From the NCBI GenBank assembly GCA_019634415.1, contig JAHQVJ010000202.1, forward strand, positions 31,265 through 95,264: DNA of 64,000 nt, in the 5' to 3' direction. Below are positions 16,196 to 26,379 of the stretch, in pieces. Under the pieces are notes generated by a model. The model was not told the DNA's origin and searched no databases. It saw only the letters and a list, made by a program, of their open reading frames with translations. The stretch's first letter is position 1. Every line of letters begins with the position of its first letter. The stretch is from Myxococcales bacterium (GTDB taxonomy: Bacteria; Myxococcota_A; UBA796; GCA-2862545). The translations under genes and the position numbers were made by a program.

Positions 16196-17839
16196 ATGCC
16201 CCGATGGACCCTGTGGCTGCTCACCGCGAGCGCCGCCTGCGTGCACCCCGCCCCACCAGCTGGCCCCATGCAGCAAGACCCCCACTGTGTGGCGCTGGCC
16301 ACCGACAACGAGAGCCTCAGGCGCACGCTCGCGGACCGCGACGCGGAGCTCGCCGATCTGCGCGACCAGCTGTCCTACGGCAACGACGATCAAGCGCTGC
16401 AGGAGGCGCGCCGTCGCATCGAGACGCTGCGCGCCCGGGCCCGCGACGCCGAGGCCGCTCGCCGCGACGCCGAGGCGCAGGCAGGCCAGCTGCAGCAGGA
16501 GGTCCAGCGTCTGCGTCACGCCCAGCGCAACAGCGTTCCTCCCGAGGCACTGGCCCGCGCTCAGGCCCGCATCGAGGAGCTGGAGCGCATGCTGGCAGGC
16601 ACGCCGGGACCCGAGGAGCTGTCACGCGCACGGCAGCGCATCGTGGAGCTGCGCAGCGAGCTGCATGGCACCCGGGACCGGCTGGCGAGCCTCGAGCAGG
16701 CGCTCGCGAACGCCCCGAGCCGCGAGGAGCTGGACAAGGCGCGGCGACGACTCCGCGAGCTGCGCGCCGAGCTCGACGCTGCCAACACCCAGCTGGCGCA
16801 GCAGGACGACCTGACGGCGGATCTGCGACGAGCCCGCCACCGGATCCGGGCACTCGAAGACGAGATCGCCCGCGGCCCCTCGCCCGCGAAGCTCACGGAG
16901 CTGCGCGACCGCCTGGCGGCAGCCGAGCAGGATCGGGATCGCTCACGCACCCGGATCGCCGAGCTCAAGGCCGAGCTGAAGCGCGCACGCGACCAGCTCG
17001 CGCAGGCCTCGGATCGCGGCGAGGTGGAGCGCCTGGAGCGTCAGGTGGCGTCGCTGCGGGGGGACCTCGATCAGGCCCTGCAGCGGTTGGCGCAGGCACC
17101 GAGCCACGAGGAGCTGCAGCGAAAGCAGCAGCGCATCGCCCAGCTGAAGGCGGATCTGGAACGCGCCCGTTCGCAGGCTGCGGATCCGGCGGAGCTGGAC
17201 CGGCTGCGGAGTCGGATCCGGACCCTCGAGCAGGAGCTGCAGACCGCCAACACGCGCCTGGCCAACACCCCCGGCCGCGAGGAGCTGCAGCGCAAGCAGC
17301 AGCGGATCGATCAGCTGAAGGCCGAGCTACGCACGGCCCAGAGCCAGCTGGCCAACGCCCCGAGTCAGGCGGATCTCGATCGCGCCAAGCAACGCATCCG
17401 CCAGCTGGAGCGGGACCTGGAGCGTGCTCGGTCGCAGGTATCGGATCCGGCCGAGACGGATCGACTGCGGGCACGCATCTCCCAGCTGGAGACGGATCTG
17501 CGCACGGCGAAGGATCGGCTGGCGAGCGCCCCGAGCCAGGCGGACATCGACCGCGCCAAGCAGCGCATCCGCCAGCTGGAGCAAGATCTGGAGCGCGCCC
17601 GCGCCCAGGCGTCGGACCGCAGCGAGGTGAGCCGGCTGCAGCGCGATCTGCAGGCCGCCCAGGCGCGGGTGTCGGCGCTGGAGTCGAAGCTGGCCAGCTC
17701 GGTGTCGGCGGAGGAGCTGCAGCAGGCGCGGCAGCGGGTGGAGAGCCTGCGCAGCGACCTCAAGCGCGCCCGTGACCGCGTGCAGCGGCTGCAGGCCAAG
17801 GTGGAGACGCTGACGGCGCAGCTCGAGGGCGGCTCGTAG
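16196..17839 (+). CDS. Long coiled-coil lipoprotein with 57-residue repeats
   Basis: 547 residues from the ATG at 16196 (GGAG eight bases upstream); codons in frame before it overlap the divergent ATPase gene and are not used. The N-terminus MPRWTLWLLTASAAC is a signal peptide with a weak lipobox (S-A-A-C). Everything after about residue 45 is heptad-patterned, extremely rich in Arg, Glu, Gln, Leu and Ala, and without Pro except at regular A-P-S or D-P-A breaks. The breaks recur within each 57-residue unit in the C-terminal third, for example A-P-S-Q-A-D-(L/I)-D-R-A-K-Q-R-I-R-Q-L-E. It should form a rod tens of nanometres long anchored in an envelope membrane. I recognise no specific family; a spacer or scaffold role is inferred. 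Confidence 0.75.
   Translation: MPRWTLWLLTASAACVHPAPPAGPMQQDPHCVALATDNESLRRTLADRDAELADLRDQLSYGNDDQALQEARRRIETLRARARDAEAARRDAEAQAGQLQQEVQRLRHAQRNSVPPEALARAQARIEELERMLAGTPGPEELSRARQRIVELRSELHGTRDRLASLEQALANAPSREELDKARRRLRELRAELDAANTQLAQQDDLTADLRRARHRIRALEDEIARGPSPAKLTELRDRLAAAEQDRDRSRTRIAELKAELKRARDQLAQASDRGEVERLERQVASLRGDLDQALQRLAQAPSHEELQRKQQRIAQLKADLERARSQAADPAELDRLRSRIRTLEQELQTANTRLANTPGREELQRKQQRIDQLKAELRTAQSQLANAPSQADLDRAKQRIRQLERDLERARSQVSDPAETDRLRARISQLETDLRTAKDRLASAPSQADIDRAKQRIRQLEQDLERARAQASDRSEVSRLQRDLQAAQARVSALESKLASSVSAEELQQARQRVESLRSDLKRARDRVQRLQAKVETLTAQLEGGS
17090..17640 (+). repeat. Tandem 171-bp (57-codon) coding repeats
   Basis: The segments beginning GCCCCGAG at 17357 and 17528, and those beginning GAGCTGCAGCG at 17111 and 17282, are each 171 bp apart and near-identical over tens of bases. 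This is a direct tandem repeat of 57 codons in the coiled-coil lipoprotein gene. The DNA-level identity suggests recent duplication or ongoing homogenisation, and copy number may vary between strains. Confidence 0.7.
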
Positions 17840-18014
17840 GGCCTGGCGCCTCGGGAGGGCGGACCCGGTGGGACGACTTCGGCTATCGGTACTGATGACG
17901 AGACCCGCAAACCCTTGGGTGTCCACGAGCGAGCGATTGCCCGTTCGCGAACCTCCGCCCCTGGACCGATGGGGGGAGGAAAGCCCGCTCACTGCGGGTC
18001 CGTCAGCGCACCCC

Positions 18015-18042
18015 TTGCGCTCCCCCGCTCGGAGGCTAGCAT
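18015..18042 (+). promoter_or_regulatory. Candidate promoter of the Sel1-repeat gene, leaderless
   Basis: TTGCGC at 18015-18020 and TAGCAT at 18037-18042 are separated by 16 bp, a fair sigma-70-type arrangement. The ATG is at 18049, about where transcription would begin, and no Shine-Dalgarno sequence is visible between them. The transcript is therefore predicted to be leaderless. Confidence 0.4.
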
Positions 18043-18048
18043 CCGCCC

Positions 18049-19821
18049 ATGTCAAGACCACCTCTGATCTCCCTACTCCTCGGACCCTGCCTCCGGGTCC
18101 TCCTCCTCCTGGTGTCGTGCGCCGTGCTCGCGCCCGCCGCCTTCGCCCAAGGCGGTGACGCCCAGGATCTGGCGCTGCAGGCACTGCGGCTCGAGTTCGA
18201 GCGCGACAACGTGGCGGCCACGGCCGAGGAGCTGAACCGGCGCTTCCGGGAGGCGTGCGAGGGAGGCTACAACCCCGCCTGCCGCCGCTCCACGTGGCAG
18301 GCGGACGGGGAGGTGGACGCCAACCGTGTGCGCGAGATCTTCCTGCCCTCCTGTGAGGCCGGGGATCCAGTGGCGTGCCTGGTCACCAGCTACGCACTCG
18401 ACGCCATGGCCCGCACGGAGCGCCTCGACGACGACAAGGGCAAGCTGTGGCGCAAGTCCGCGTCGATCCTCAAGACCTCGTGCGACCGCCGCTTCGCGCC
18501 GGCCTGTCACGAGTTCGCCTGGCACATCTTCGAGGGCAAGGGCTTGGCGCTGTCCGATCCCGTGAAGCCGGCGCTGAAGGAGTGGAACAAGGCCTGCGAC
18601 GCCCGCGAGTGGGCGGCCTGCACCCAACTCGCCCGCGTGTATCGCGATGGCGGTCCGGTGAAGTCCAACGCCAAGGCCGCCCGGAAGTACGCCCAGATGG
18701 CGTGCCGCGCCAACTACCCCGACGCCTGCTACGTGCTCGGTCGGATGGACGACAGCGGCTGGACCGGCGCGCAGATGGACACCTTCTACGGTGGGCTGTG
18801 CGAGCGAGGCCACAAGCTGGGCTGCTGGCGCCTGGCCCGTGCCTACTACGACGGGATCCACCCCGAGCCCGCCCAGGGCCGGATCCAGGGCTTGTTCGAG
18901 CGCGGCTGCGCCCTGGACCATGCCCAGGCGTGCTTCGAGGCCGGCCGGTGGGAGCAGGATCTGCCCAACGGCGACGACGCTCGCGCCGCCCCGCTCTTCG
19001 GGCGCGCCTGCGAGCTCGAGTACGCCGCAGGCTGCTCGGCACAGGTGGACATGATCCTCGCCGGTCGGGTGGAGGGCTCGGTCCGCAGCGCGTTCAACGC
19101 CTTCGATCTCGCGTGTGAGCAGCGGCAGTCGGTGGAGGCGTGCACGGAGCTCGGCTACCACCTGCTCGACAACGAGTCCGCAGAGCGGGATCCCGCCCGC
19201 GGGCGCGAGCTGCTGGGTCGCGTCTGCACCAGCGACGCCTCCGATCCCGAAGCCTGCTTCGTGCTCGGCCGTACCCACGAGGAAGGGATCGGCGGAGATC
19301 GCGATCGCACCGACGCGAGCACCTTCTACCGCTGGGCCTGCAAGTCGGGCTACATCGAGGCCTGCATCCGGCGTGGCGAGCTGCTGATCAGCGACGTGGG
19401 CGTGCGCCGCGACGACCAGGAGGCCCTGGTGATGTTCGGGCAGGCCTGCGACGGCCAGCTGGCTCGCGGCTGCGCCCAGGCTGGCCAGATCCTCGAGGAA
19501 GGCACCTACGTGCGGAAGAACAACGCGGCCGCGGCCGAGTGGTACGGCAAGGGCTGCGAGCAAGACCACCCCGATTCCTGTCGCGGCCTGGGGCGGGTGC
19601 ACGAGGAAGGCGTGGACGGGCAGCGTGACCTGCACGCGGCGCGGGCCGCACAGCAGAAGGCGGTGGACCTGGGCTCGCTGGACGCCAAGCGAGACCTGAG
19701 CCGCCTGCTGTGGAACGGCATGGGCGGTCCTCGCAAGCGAGGTGCTGCGAAGAAGCTGGCCCGCGAGGCCTGCCAGGCGGGTGACGCGGTGGCCTGCCGC
19801 GGACCCAACTTCCTCAAGTAG
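18049..19821 (+). CDS. Exported Sel1-repeat (SLR) protein
   Basis: 590 residues. A long hydrophobic signal peptide ends in A-P-A-A-F-A-Q at about residue 35. The mature protein is a chain of Sel1-like (TPR-related) helix-turn-helix repeats of about 36-40 residues, with recurring A-C-x-x-L-A/G-R-x-Y/H-x-x-G spacing and a Cys pair in most repeats (for example A-C-E-L-E-Y-A-A-G-C-S). Sel1 proteins act as protein-interaction scaffolds; exported Cys-rich versions resemble HcpA-type proteins, whose paired Cys form disulphides. The last repeats (E-E-G-x-x-V-R-K-N-N-A-A-A-A-E-W-Y) are the most canonical. It stands alone, divergent from nothing, and its end overlaps topB by 8 bp on the other strand. 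Confidence 0.85.
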   Translation: MSRPPLISLLLGPCLRVLLLLVSCAVLAPAAFAQGGDAQDLALQALRLEFERDNVAATAEELNRRFREACEGGYNPACRRSTWQADGEVDANRVREIFLPSCEAGDPVACLVTSYALDAMARTERLDDDKGKLWRKSASILKTSCDRRFAPACHEFAWHIFEGKGLALSDPVKPALKEWNKACDAREWAACTQLARVYRDGGPVKSNAKAARKYAQMACRANYPDACYVLGRMDDSGWTGAQMDTFYGGLCERGHKLGCWRLARAYYDGIHPEPAQGRIQGLFERGCALDHAQACFEAGRWEQDLPNGDDARAAPLFGRACELEYAAGCSAQVDMILAGRVEGSVRSAFNAFDLACEQRQSVEACTELGYHLLDNESAERDPARGRELLGRVCTSDASDPEACFVLGRTHEEGIGGDRDRTDASTFYRWACKSGYIEACIRRGELLISDVGVRRDDQEALVMFGQACDGQLARGCAQAGQILEEGTYVRKNNAAAAEWYGKGCEQDHPDSCRGLGRVHEEGVDGQRDLHAARAAQQKAVDLGSLDAKRDLSRLLWNGMGGPRKRGAAKKLAREACQAGDAVACRGPNFLK

Positions 19822-22210
19822 GCAGGGCCGCGCGGTAGCCGCACCCCGCACGCCACTCGCTGCAGCCCAGCGCGGTGCGCCCGCGGATGATGCGGCCCGT
19901 GCCGCAGGTGGGGCAGATCGCCCCCTCCCGGGGTCCAGCCGGCGTGCTGGGCGCTGACGAGCGCTGCTCCGAAGGCTGCTGCCCGCCTCGATCGCGCGGC
20001 TTTTCGTCCTCGAAGAAAAAGCCCACGCGGCCGCGCTCCTCATCCCAGAGCAACCCAGCGGAGAAGTCCTTTCCGGCCTTGCTCTTGAAGCCCTTCACCA
20101 CCGGCGAGCGGCCATCCGCCAGCAGCTGCTTGACCATGCGCGCGCTGATGGCCCGCTTCGACATGCGGCTGAACACCACGAACGCGCAGGAGCGCCCCGC
20201 GTCGCACGCCCAGACCTTGCCGCGCTTGCGCACCGGCCGGCCACACGCCGGACACTCCCCCAGGGAGGGGCCGGCTTCCTCGGGATCCACCTCGGGAGGA
20301 GGCGCCACCTTCATGGCGTCTACGATCTCGGACACGTAGGTGCGGACCTCCCCCATGAACGCAGGGCGCGCCTTGCCCTTGCCGTCGGCCATCTGCGCGA
20401 GCTGCCCCTCCCACTCCCCCGTCAGCTCCGCCGACAACAGCGCAGGCACCGGCACGGCCGCCACCAGCGCCCGGCCGCGATCGGTGGCACGCAGATCGCG
20501 GCCCTTCCGCACCACGTAGCGGCGATCGATGAGCGTCTGGAGGATGGAGGCGCGGGTGGCGGGGGTGCCCAGGCCCTTGCCACGGAGCGCGCGAATGAGG
20601 GCGCTGTCGTCGAGGGTGCGGCCCGCCGTCTCCATGGCTCGCAGCAGCGTGGCGTCGGTGTGGGGCCGCGGCGGACGCGTCTGCCCCTTGGGCGTGCGCA
20701 CCTCGCGCACCGCCGCATCGTCGCCGACGTTCACGGCAGGCAGCTCGGTCTCCTTGGATCGACCCGGTGGGTCGATGGCGCGCCAGCCCTCCTGGCGGCA
20801 CACCCGACCCCGCGCGCGGAAGCGCACGGGGGCTGTGAGCCCCTCGGGCAGCTCGCCATCCGTGGGGACCGCCACCACCAGCCGCGTGACGTCGAAGATG
20901 GCCTCGAGCGACAGCGCCGCCATGAAGCGGCGCGCCACCAGGTCGAAGATGCGCTTGGCATCTGCCGACAGGCTCGCGGACGGCGTGCGACCCGTGGGGA
21001 TGATGGCGTGGTGGTCCCCCACCTCGGCCGCGTCGATCACCCGGGAGCCCGGCTGCGGCGGGCCGTTGGCGAGCAGGCCGGCCACCATGGGTGCATACAC
21101 CGAGATCGGCGACAGCCCCTTCAGGATCGCGGGAATGCCGGGCACCTGATCGGGCGTGAGGTAGCGCGCATCGGTCCGCGGGTACGTGATCAGCTTGTGC
21201 TGCTCGTACAGCTCCTGGGCAAGCGCCAGGGTGCGCTGGGCGGACAGGCCGTAGCGCTGGTTCGCCCGTCGCTGCAGGCTCGTGAGATCGTAGAGCAGCG
21301 GCGGCGGCTCCCGGACTTCCTTGCGCTCCGCCGTCTCCACCTCGCCCACCCGCTCCGCCACGGCCGCGGCGATGGCCTGGGCAGCTTCCTCGGTGTCGAG
21401 GCGCTCGGCCTTGGGCACTTCCTTGCGCTTGCCGAGCTGCCGGTCCGCCTTGGGGCCGTCGGTTTCCTTGGCCGTCGGATCGAAGAAGATGGCTTCCCAG
21501 GTGCGCAGCTCCACCTCGGGGGGCAGCTGCACGCCCTCGAAGGTGGCCTTGACCTGCCAGAAGTCCTGCGGCACGAAGGCCTCGATGTCGAGGTCGCGCC
21601 CCACGATCATCGCCAGCGTGGGGGTCTGCACCCGCCCCACCGACAGCAGGCCCGAGCCGCCGGCGTCGCGCGCCAGGCAGGTGAGCGCACGGGTGGCGTT
21701 CAGGCCCACGAGCCAGTCGGACTCGGCGCGGCTGCGGGCTGCGTCGGCCAGGCGATCGAAGTCGGAGCCAGGCCGCAGCGCCGCCCACCCTTGCTGGATG
21801 GCCTGATCCGTGAGCGAGCTGATCCACAGCCGCTGCACGGGGGCCTGGCAGCGCGCCAGCTCGTAGACGTAGCGGAAGATGAGCTCCCCCTCCCGCCCGG
21901 CGTCGCACGCGTTCACCACGTCCTCGAGCTCGGGGTGGCGGAGCAGCGACTCGAGCACCCCGAATTGATCGCCGGCCTCGCCGCGCAGCCGGAGCGCCAT
22001 GCGCTCGGGGAGCATGGGCAGCCCCTGAAGCGACCAGGACTTCCACGCCGCGTCGTAGAACGCAGGCTCCTGCAGCTCGGCCATGTGCCCGTGGCACCAC
22101 GTCACGGCGAGCCCCGCTCCGTGGATCACGCCCTGGCCCCGGGTGCTCGCACCCAACACCCGGGCGACATCCCGAGCCACCGACGGCTTCTCTGCGACCA
22201 CGACGCGCAT
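19814..22210 (-). CDS. topB: DNA topoisomerase III (type IA)
   Basis: 798 residues. The protein opens with the TOPRIM motif V-V-V-A-E-K-P-S-V-A-R and has the second acidic cluster N-A-C-D-A-G-R-E-G-E-L-I-F-R typical of TopB. The active-site tyrosine is Y343 in ITYPRTDARYL. G-R-V-Q-T-P-T-L marks the central gate. The C-terminal region adds two Zn-ribbon-like modules (C-P-A-C-G-R-P and C-P-T-C-G-T-G), usual for larger TopB proteins. The enzyme relaxes and decatenates DNA by passing single strands. The start ATG is supported by homology to the family N-terminus. The gene is divergent from the thiC riboswitch leader and convergent with the Sel1 gene. Confidence 0.95.
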   Translation of the reverse strand: MRVVVAEKPSVARDVARVLGASTRGQGVIHGAGLAVTWCHGHMAELQEPAFYDAAWKSWSLQGLPMLPERMALRLRGEAGDQFGVLESLLRHPELEDVVNACDAGREGELIFRYVYELARCQAPVQRLWISSLTDQAIQQGWAALRPGSDFDRLADAARSRAESDWLVGLNATRALTCLARDAGGSGLLSVGRVQTPTLAMIVGRDLDIEAFVPQDFWQVKATFEGVQLPPEVELRTWEAIFFDPTAKETDGPKADRQLGKRKEVPKAERLDTEEAAQAIAAAVAERVGEVETAERKEVREPPPLLYDLTSLQRRANQRYGLSAQRTLALAQELYEQHKLITYPRTDARYLTPDQVPGIPAILKGLSPISVYAPMVAGLLANGPPQPGSRVIDAAEVGDHHAIIPTGRTPSASLSADAKRIFDLVARRFMAALSLEAIFDVTRLVVAVPTDGELPEGLTAPVRFRARGRVCRQEGWRAIDPPGRSKETELPAVNVGDDAAVREVRTPKGQTRPPRPHTDATLLRAMETAGRTLDDSALIRALRGKGLGTPATRASILQTLIDRRYVVRKGRDLRATDRGRALVAAVPVPALLSAELTGEWEGQLAQMADGKGKARPAFMGEVRTYVSEIVDAMKVAPPPEVDPEEAGPSLGECPACGRPVRKRGKVWACDAGRSCAFVVFSRMSKRAISARMVKQLLADGRSPVVKGFKSKAGKDFSAGLLWDEERGRVGFFFEDEKPRDRGGQQPSEQRSSAPSTPAGPREGAICPTCGTGRIIRGRTALGCSEWRAGCGYRAALPT

Positions 22211-22267
22211 CCGGGCCGCCTAACGCCACGGTGGGCCAGATTGTGGTCCCTGCAGGTTAGGAGGGCC

Positions 22268-22399
22268 TGTCCCTGCTGCGGGTGGCCCCCTCGTCTGTCT
22301 CGAGGATCGGCCTGAGATCAAACCGCGGAACCTGATCCGAACGTGCTGGGTCCGACCCAGCCGGCCCCATCGGGGCCTAGCGGCGTAGGAAAGCAGGGA
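22268..22399 (+). promoter_or_regulatory. TPP riboswitch (thi box) of thiC
   Basis: Conserved thi-box blocks occur in order: CTGAGA at 22312-22317, GAACCTGATC at 22328-22337 and GGCGTAGGAAAG at 22382-22393. The outer P1 helix is exact: TCCCTGCT at 22270-22277 pairs with AGCAGGGA at 22392-22399. A variable stem lies between the second and third blocks (around GCTGGG/CCCAGC and CCCCAT/GGGG). The aptamer ends two bases before the first thiC ATG, so the 3' strand of P1 contains that start's only ribosome-binding-like AGGGA. TPP binding would stabilise P1 and hide it, a compact translational switch. Confidence 0.93.
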
Positions 22400-22401
22400 T
22401 C

Positions 22402-24018
<1,617 letters not shown>

Positions 24019-24027
24019 AGCCCTTCC

Positions 24028-24489
24028 TCACTCCGTCGGGACCACAATCTCGCACTTCCCGAACTCCGCGGGGTCGGGGCGCTCGCAGGTGACGTCATAG
24101 GGCGGGGGGCAGGAGTCCCCCCCACACGAGCCGCGACAGTCCCCGTTGCACGCCTCGCAGTTGTACGCCGCTGCGATCACGGACAGATCTCCCTGGTCCA
24201 GGCACGTATTGGCGGGAACCCAACATGCCCCCGAGACGAGGGTGGAGCACATTCCGTCGAGGACCTGACAATCGTCGTCGGTCAGACAGTCCGACGCCGC
24301 CTCCCACGTCTTCTCGAAGGCGTCCTGGACGGGTTCGCATCCCGACAGCTCGAAGGTCGGGATGCCGGCGTCGCAGATGTCGCCCAGCTCGGCTGTCTGG
24401 CTGCCGTCCGTGACGGACGGGCCATCCGTCTCGCTCCCCCCGCACGCCACCACGACGGTGAACAACGACACACCCAACCAACGAACCAT
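24028..24489 (-). CDS. Cys-rich lipoprotein of unknown function
   Basis: 153 residues from the ATG at 24489 (GGAGGG upstream); longer frames begin in the neighbour's leader. The signal MVRWLGVSLFTVVVAC ends in a clear lipobox (V-V-A-C). The mature part starts with a short flexible S-E-T-D-G-P-S-V-T-D-G linker and then a compact domain with about 13 further Cys in pairs (C-E-A-C-N-G-D-C-R-G-S-C-G-G-D-S-C), suggesting a disulphide-stabilised surface module. No family recognised. It converges with thiC with a 9-bp gap and follows the acidic-tailed membrane gene, from which it may have its own promoter. Confidence 0.75.
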   Translation of the reverse strand: MVRWLGVSLFTVVVACGGSETDGPSVTDGSQTAELGDICDAGIPTFELSGCEPVQDAFEKTWEAASDCLTDDDCQVLDGMCSTLVSGACWVPANTCLDQGDLSVIAAAYNCEACNGDCRGSCGGDSCPPPYDVTCERPDPAEFGKCEIVVPTE

Positions 24490-24510
24490 GGTCCCTCCGC
24501 GCGGAAGGCC

Positions 24511-24516
24511 ACTATA
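24511..24516 (-). promoter_or_regulatory. Candidate -10 element of the Cys-rich lipoprotein gene
   Basis: TATAGT on the minus strand, 21 bases before the lipoprotein ATG and overlapping the TAG stop of the gene upstream. The leader carries GGAGGG. No convincing -35 hexamer is visible at 16-18 bp, so this is only a candidate. Confidence 0.3.
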
Positions 24517-24766
24517 CCGGCTGATCCTCGCCCTCGTCGTCGTCGTCGTCGTCAAAGGGCTGTAGACCGCCCTTGGTGCGCATGAACACCTGGCTCACGG
24601 ACTCACCGCCCACCCGCACGGCATCGCCCACCGTGACCTTCTTGCCCCGACGCCGCAGCAGCACGATGCCCACGACGAGGGCCACGGCGAAGAGGAAGCC
24701 CCCGCCGCCGCAGAGCACCAAGGTCAGCAGGCTGACCACCAACACCACAATGGTCACGACATCCAC
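24512..24766 (-). CDS. Small single-span membrane protein with poly-Asp tail
   Basis: 84 residues beginning 5 bp after the cyclase gene, hence the same operon. Residues 3-39 are hydrophobic (V-V-L-V-V-S-L-L-T-L through V-G-I-V-L-L) and could form one long or two short membrane helices, followed by a basic R-R-R-G-K-K stop-transfer and a cytosolic tail ending in F-D-D-D-D-D-D-E-G-E-D-Q-P-V. The Asp run is encoded by a GAC trinucleotide repeat (plus strand about 24534-24555) that could expand or contract without frameshift. Function unknown; coupling with a cyclase suggests a membrane partner for it. Confidence 0.65.
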   Translation of the reverse strand: MDVVTIVVLVVSLLTLVLCGGGGFLFAVALVVGIVLLRRRGKKVTVGDAVRVGGESVSQVFMRTKGGLQPFDDDDDDEGEDQPV

Positions 24767-24771
24767 GAGCG

Positions 24772-26304
24772 CTACACCCCTTCCGGCGAGCGGACCACCA
24801 CCACCGTGGTGCCTGCCACGATGCGGTCGCCCACGTTGAGATCGATCACCCGATCGGCCAGCTCCAGCTCACGCTCGCCCTGCCGCTGCAGGTAGGTCGC
24901 GCAGCGCGGATGCAGCGGCCGCAGCTGCACCACTCCGTCGCCCACCTGCACCGCTGCCTGGCGACGACCCGCCAGCGCGCGATCGAGGGTGAAGCCGTTG
25001 GCGCGCGCTCGCGCGGCCCGCTGCCCGGGGCACCAGCGCACGTTGTCCTGCCCGCGCCGATCGGGGTAGGCCAGGCCGGGATGACGCGGCTCTCGACCGA
25101 GCTCGGCGGTGGTGCCCGCGGCCACGCCGAGGCGCATCTCGGTGTCGGCCACCATCAAGCCCGCGTAGCCGTGGTTGGTGGTCTCGAAGGTCAGCTCCCC
25201 GCTGGGCGTCTGGACGCCGTCGCCGTCGGCCAGGGTGACGGCGTCCCCGGAGGGGATGCCCCGACCGTTGACGGTGATGCCGGGCGACAGCGCGTGTAGC
25301 TGGGTGCCCTGGGGGGTGACCTCGAGCCGGAGCAGCGATCGATCCGACTGGTTCACCCAGCGACCGTCGGGGAGCAGGTCGTAGGAGTAGCTGGAGACCA
25401 CCTCGTGCAGCGGCACGGCGGGCAACGCCAGGCCACACATCACCAGCTCCACGTCGGCCTGCAGCCCGGAGTCCAGCACGATGGTGTCGGAGCCCGACGT
25501 GCGCATCTCCTGCCGCTTGGCCTGCTCGATGGCCTCCTCGAGGGCCTCGGGCGTGCCCACGAGCAGACCCCGCCCGCTGTCGAGCCAGGCGTTGCGGTCC
25601 TCGGAGGCGAGGTTGTAGGCCTGCAGCCACAGGGCAGCAGGGTTGATCACGGGAAGGCTGTCCACCGCCTCCATGAGCGCTGGCGACCCTGGCGCGAACC
25701 CCTCGAGAAGCACCACCGGATCGGGAGGCAGCAGCGGCGGACGCACGCCGCGCCGCAGCCGCACCAGGTTGCCCTGCCGGGCCGCGCGCGCCACGGGCTC
25801 GGGCAGCCAGCACTGGTGCACGGGCACCGCGCGGAAGATCTCCTTCTCTCCGGGAATGCCGCGCAAGCGGAAGCGCCCCACCGTCTCCCAGGGGATCTCG
25901 GCGGCGTTCATGCACACCCGGGTGCCGGGGCCGAACCAGACCTCGCCCGACGGGGTCTTCGCGAGGATGCGCGCGGCGAGGTTCACCGACTCACCGAAGG
26001 CATCTCCCTCGATCTCCTCGACGTCGCCGGTGGTCATGGCCAGGCGAATCGACGTGTCGCCGCTGCCCACCATGCCCTGGATCTCGAGGGCCGCACGCAG
26101 CGCGTCGGTGGCGGCGTCGAAGAGCACCATGAAGGAGTCGCCCAGGTTCTTCACGATGCGCCCCCCGTGTCGCTCCACGATGGGGGTGACCAGGCCTTCG
26201 TGATCCTTCAGGATCTGGCGCAGACCTTCGCGATCCGCCCGAGCGACACGGGCGGTGTAGTTGGCGAGGTCGGTGAAGGCGACGGTGCGGGTAACGGTAC
26301 CCAA
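24772..26304 (-). CDS. Class III nucleotide cyclase with FHA-like C-terminal region
   Basis: 510 residues from a TTG start at 26304 (GGAG eight bases upstream). Residues 1-165 form a class III adenylate/guanylate cyclase homology domain with all expected residues: first metal Asp D12 (A-F-T-D-L), second metal Asp D56 in N-L-G-D-S-F, N108 and R112 in E-S-V-N-L-A-A-R, and K52 at the base-selecting place. It should therefore be active and make cAMP or cGMP. A middle region (about 180-300) is unassigned. The C-terminal 200 residues contain two stretches resembling FHA folds (I-T-V-N-G-R-G-I-P-S-G-D and a terminal V-G-D-R-I-V-A-G-T). There is no membrane helix in it, but the next gene encodes one. 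Confidence 0.85.
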   Translation of the reverse strand: MGTVTRTVAFTDLANYTARVARADREGLRQILKDHEGLVTPIVERHGGRIVKNLGDSFMVLFDAATDALRAALEIQGMVGSGDTSIRLAMTTGDVEEIEGDAFGESVNLAARILAKTPSGEVWFGPGTRVCMNAAEIPWETVGRFRLRGIPGEKEIFRAVPVHQCWLPEPVARAARQGNLVRLRRGVRPPLLPPDPVVLLEGFAPGSPALMEAVDSLPVINPAALWLQAYNLASEDRNAWLDSGRGLLVGTPEALEEAIEQAKRQEMRTSGSDTIVLDSGLQADVELVMCGLALPAVPLHEVVSSYSYDLLPDGRWVNQSDRSLLRLEVTPQGTQLHALSPGITVNGRGIPSGDAVTLADGDGVQTPSGELTFETTNHGYAGLMVADTEMRLGVAAGTTAELGREPRHPGLAYPDRRGQDNVRWCPGQRAARARANGFTLDRALAGRRQAAVQVGDGVVQLRPLHPRCATYLQRQGERELELADRVIDLNVGDRIVAGTTVVVVRSPEGV

Positions 26305-26379
26305 CGAGAACTCTCCGTGCCGCGCGGAAGACCGCTATGGCGGCGGTAGGCTACCCCGTTGTGGGGGGGTGCGTCGACC

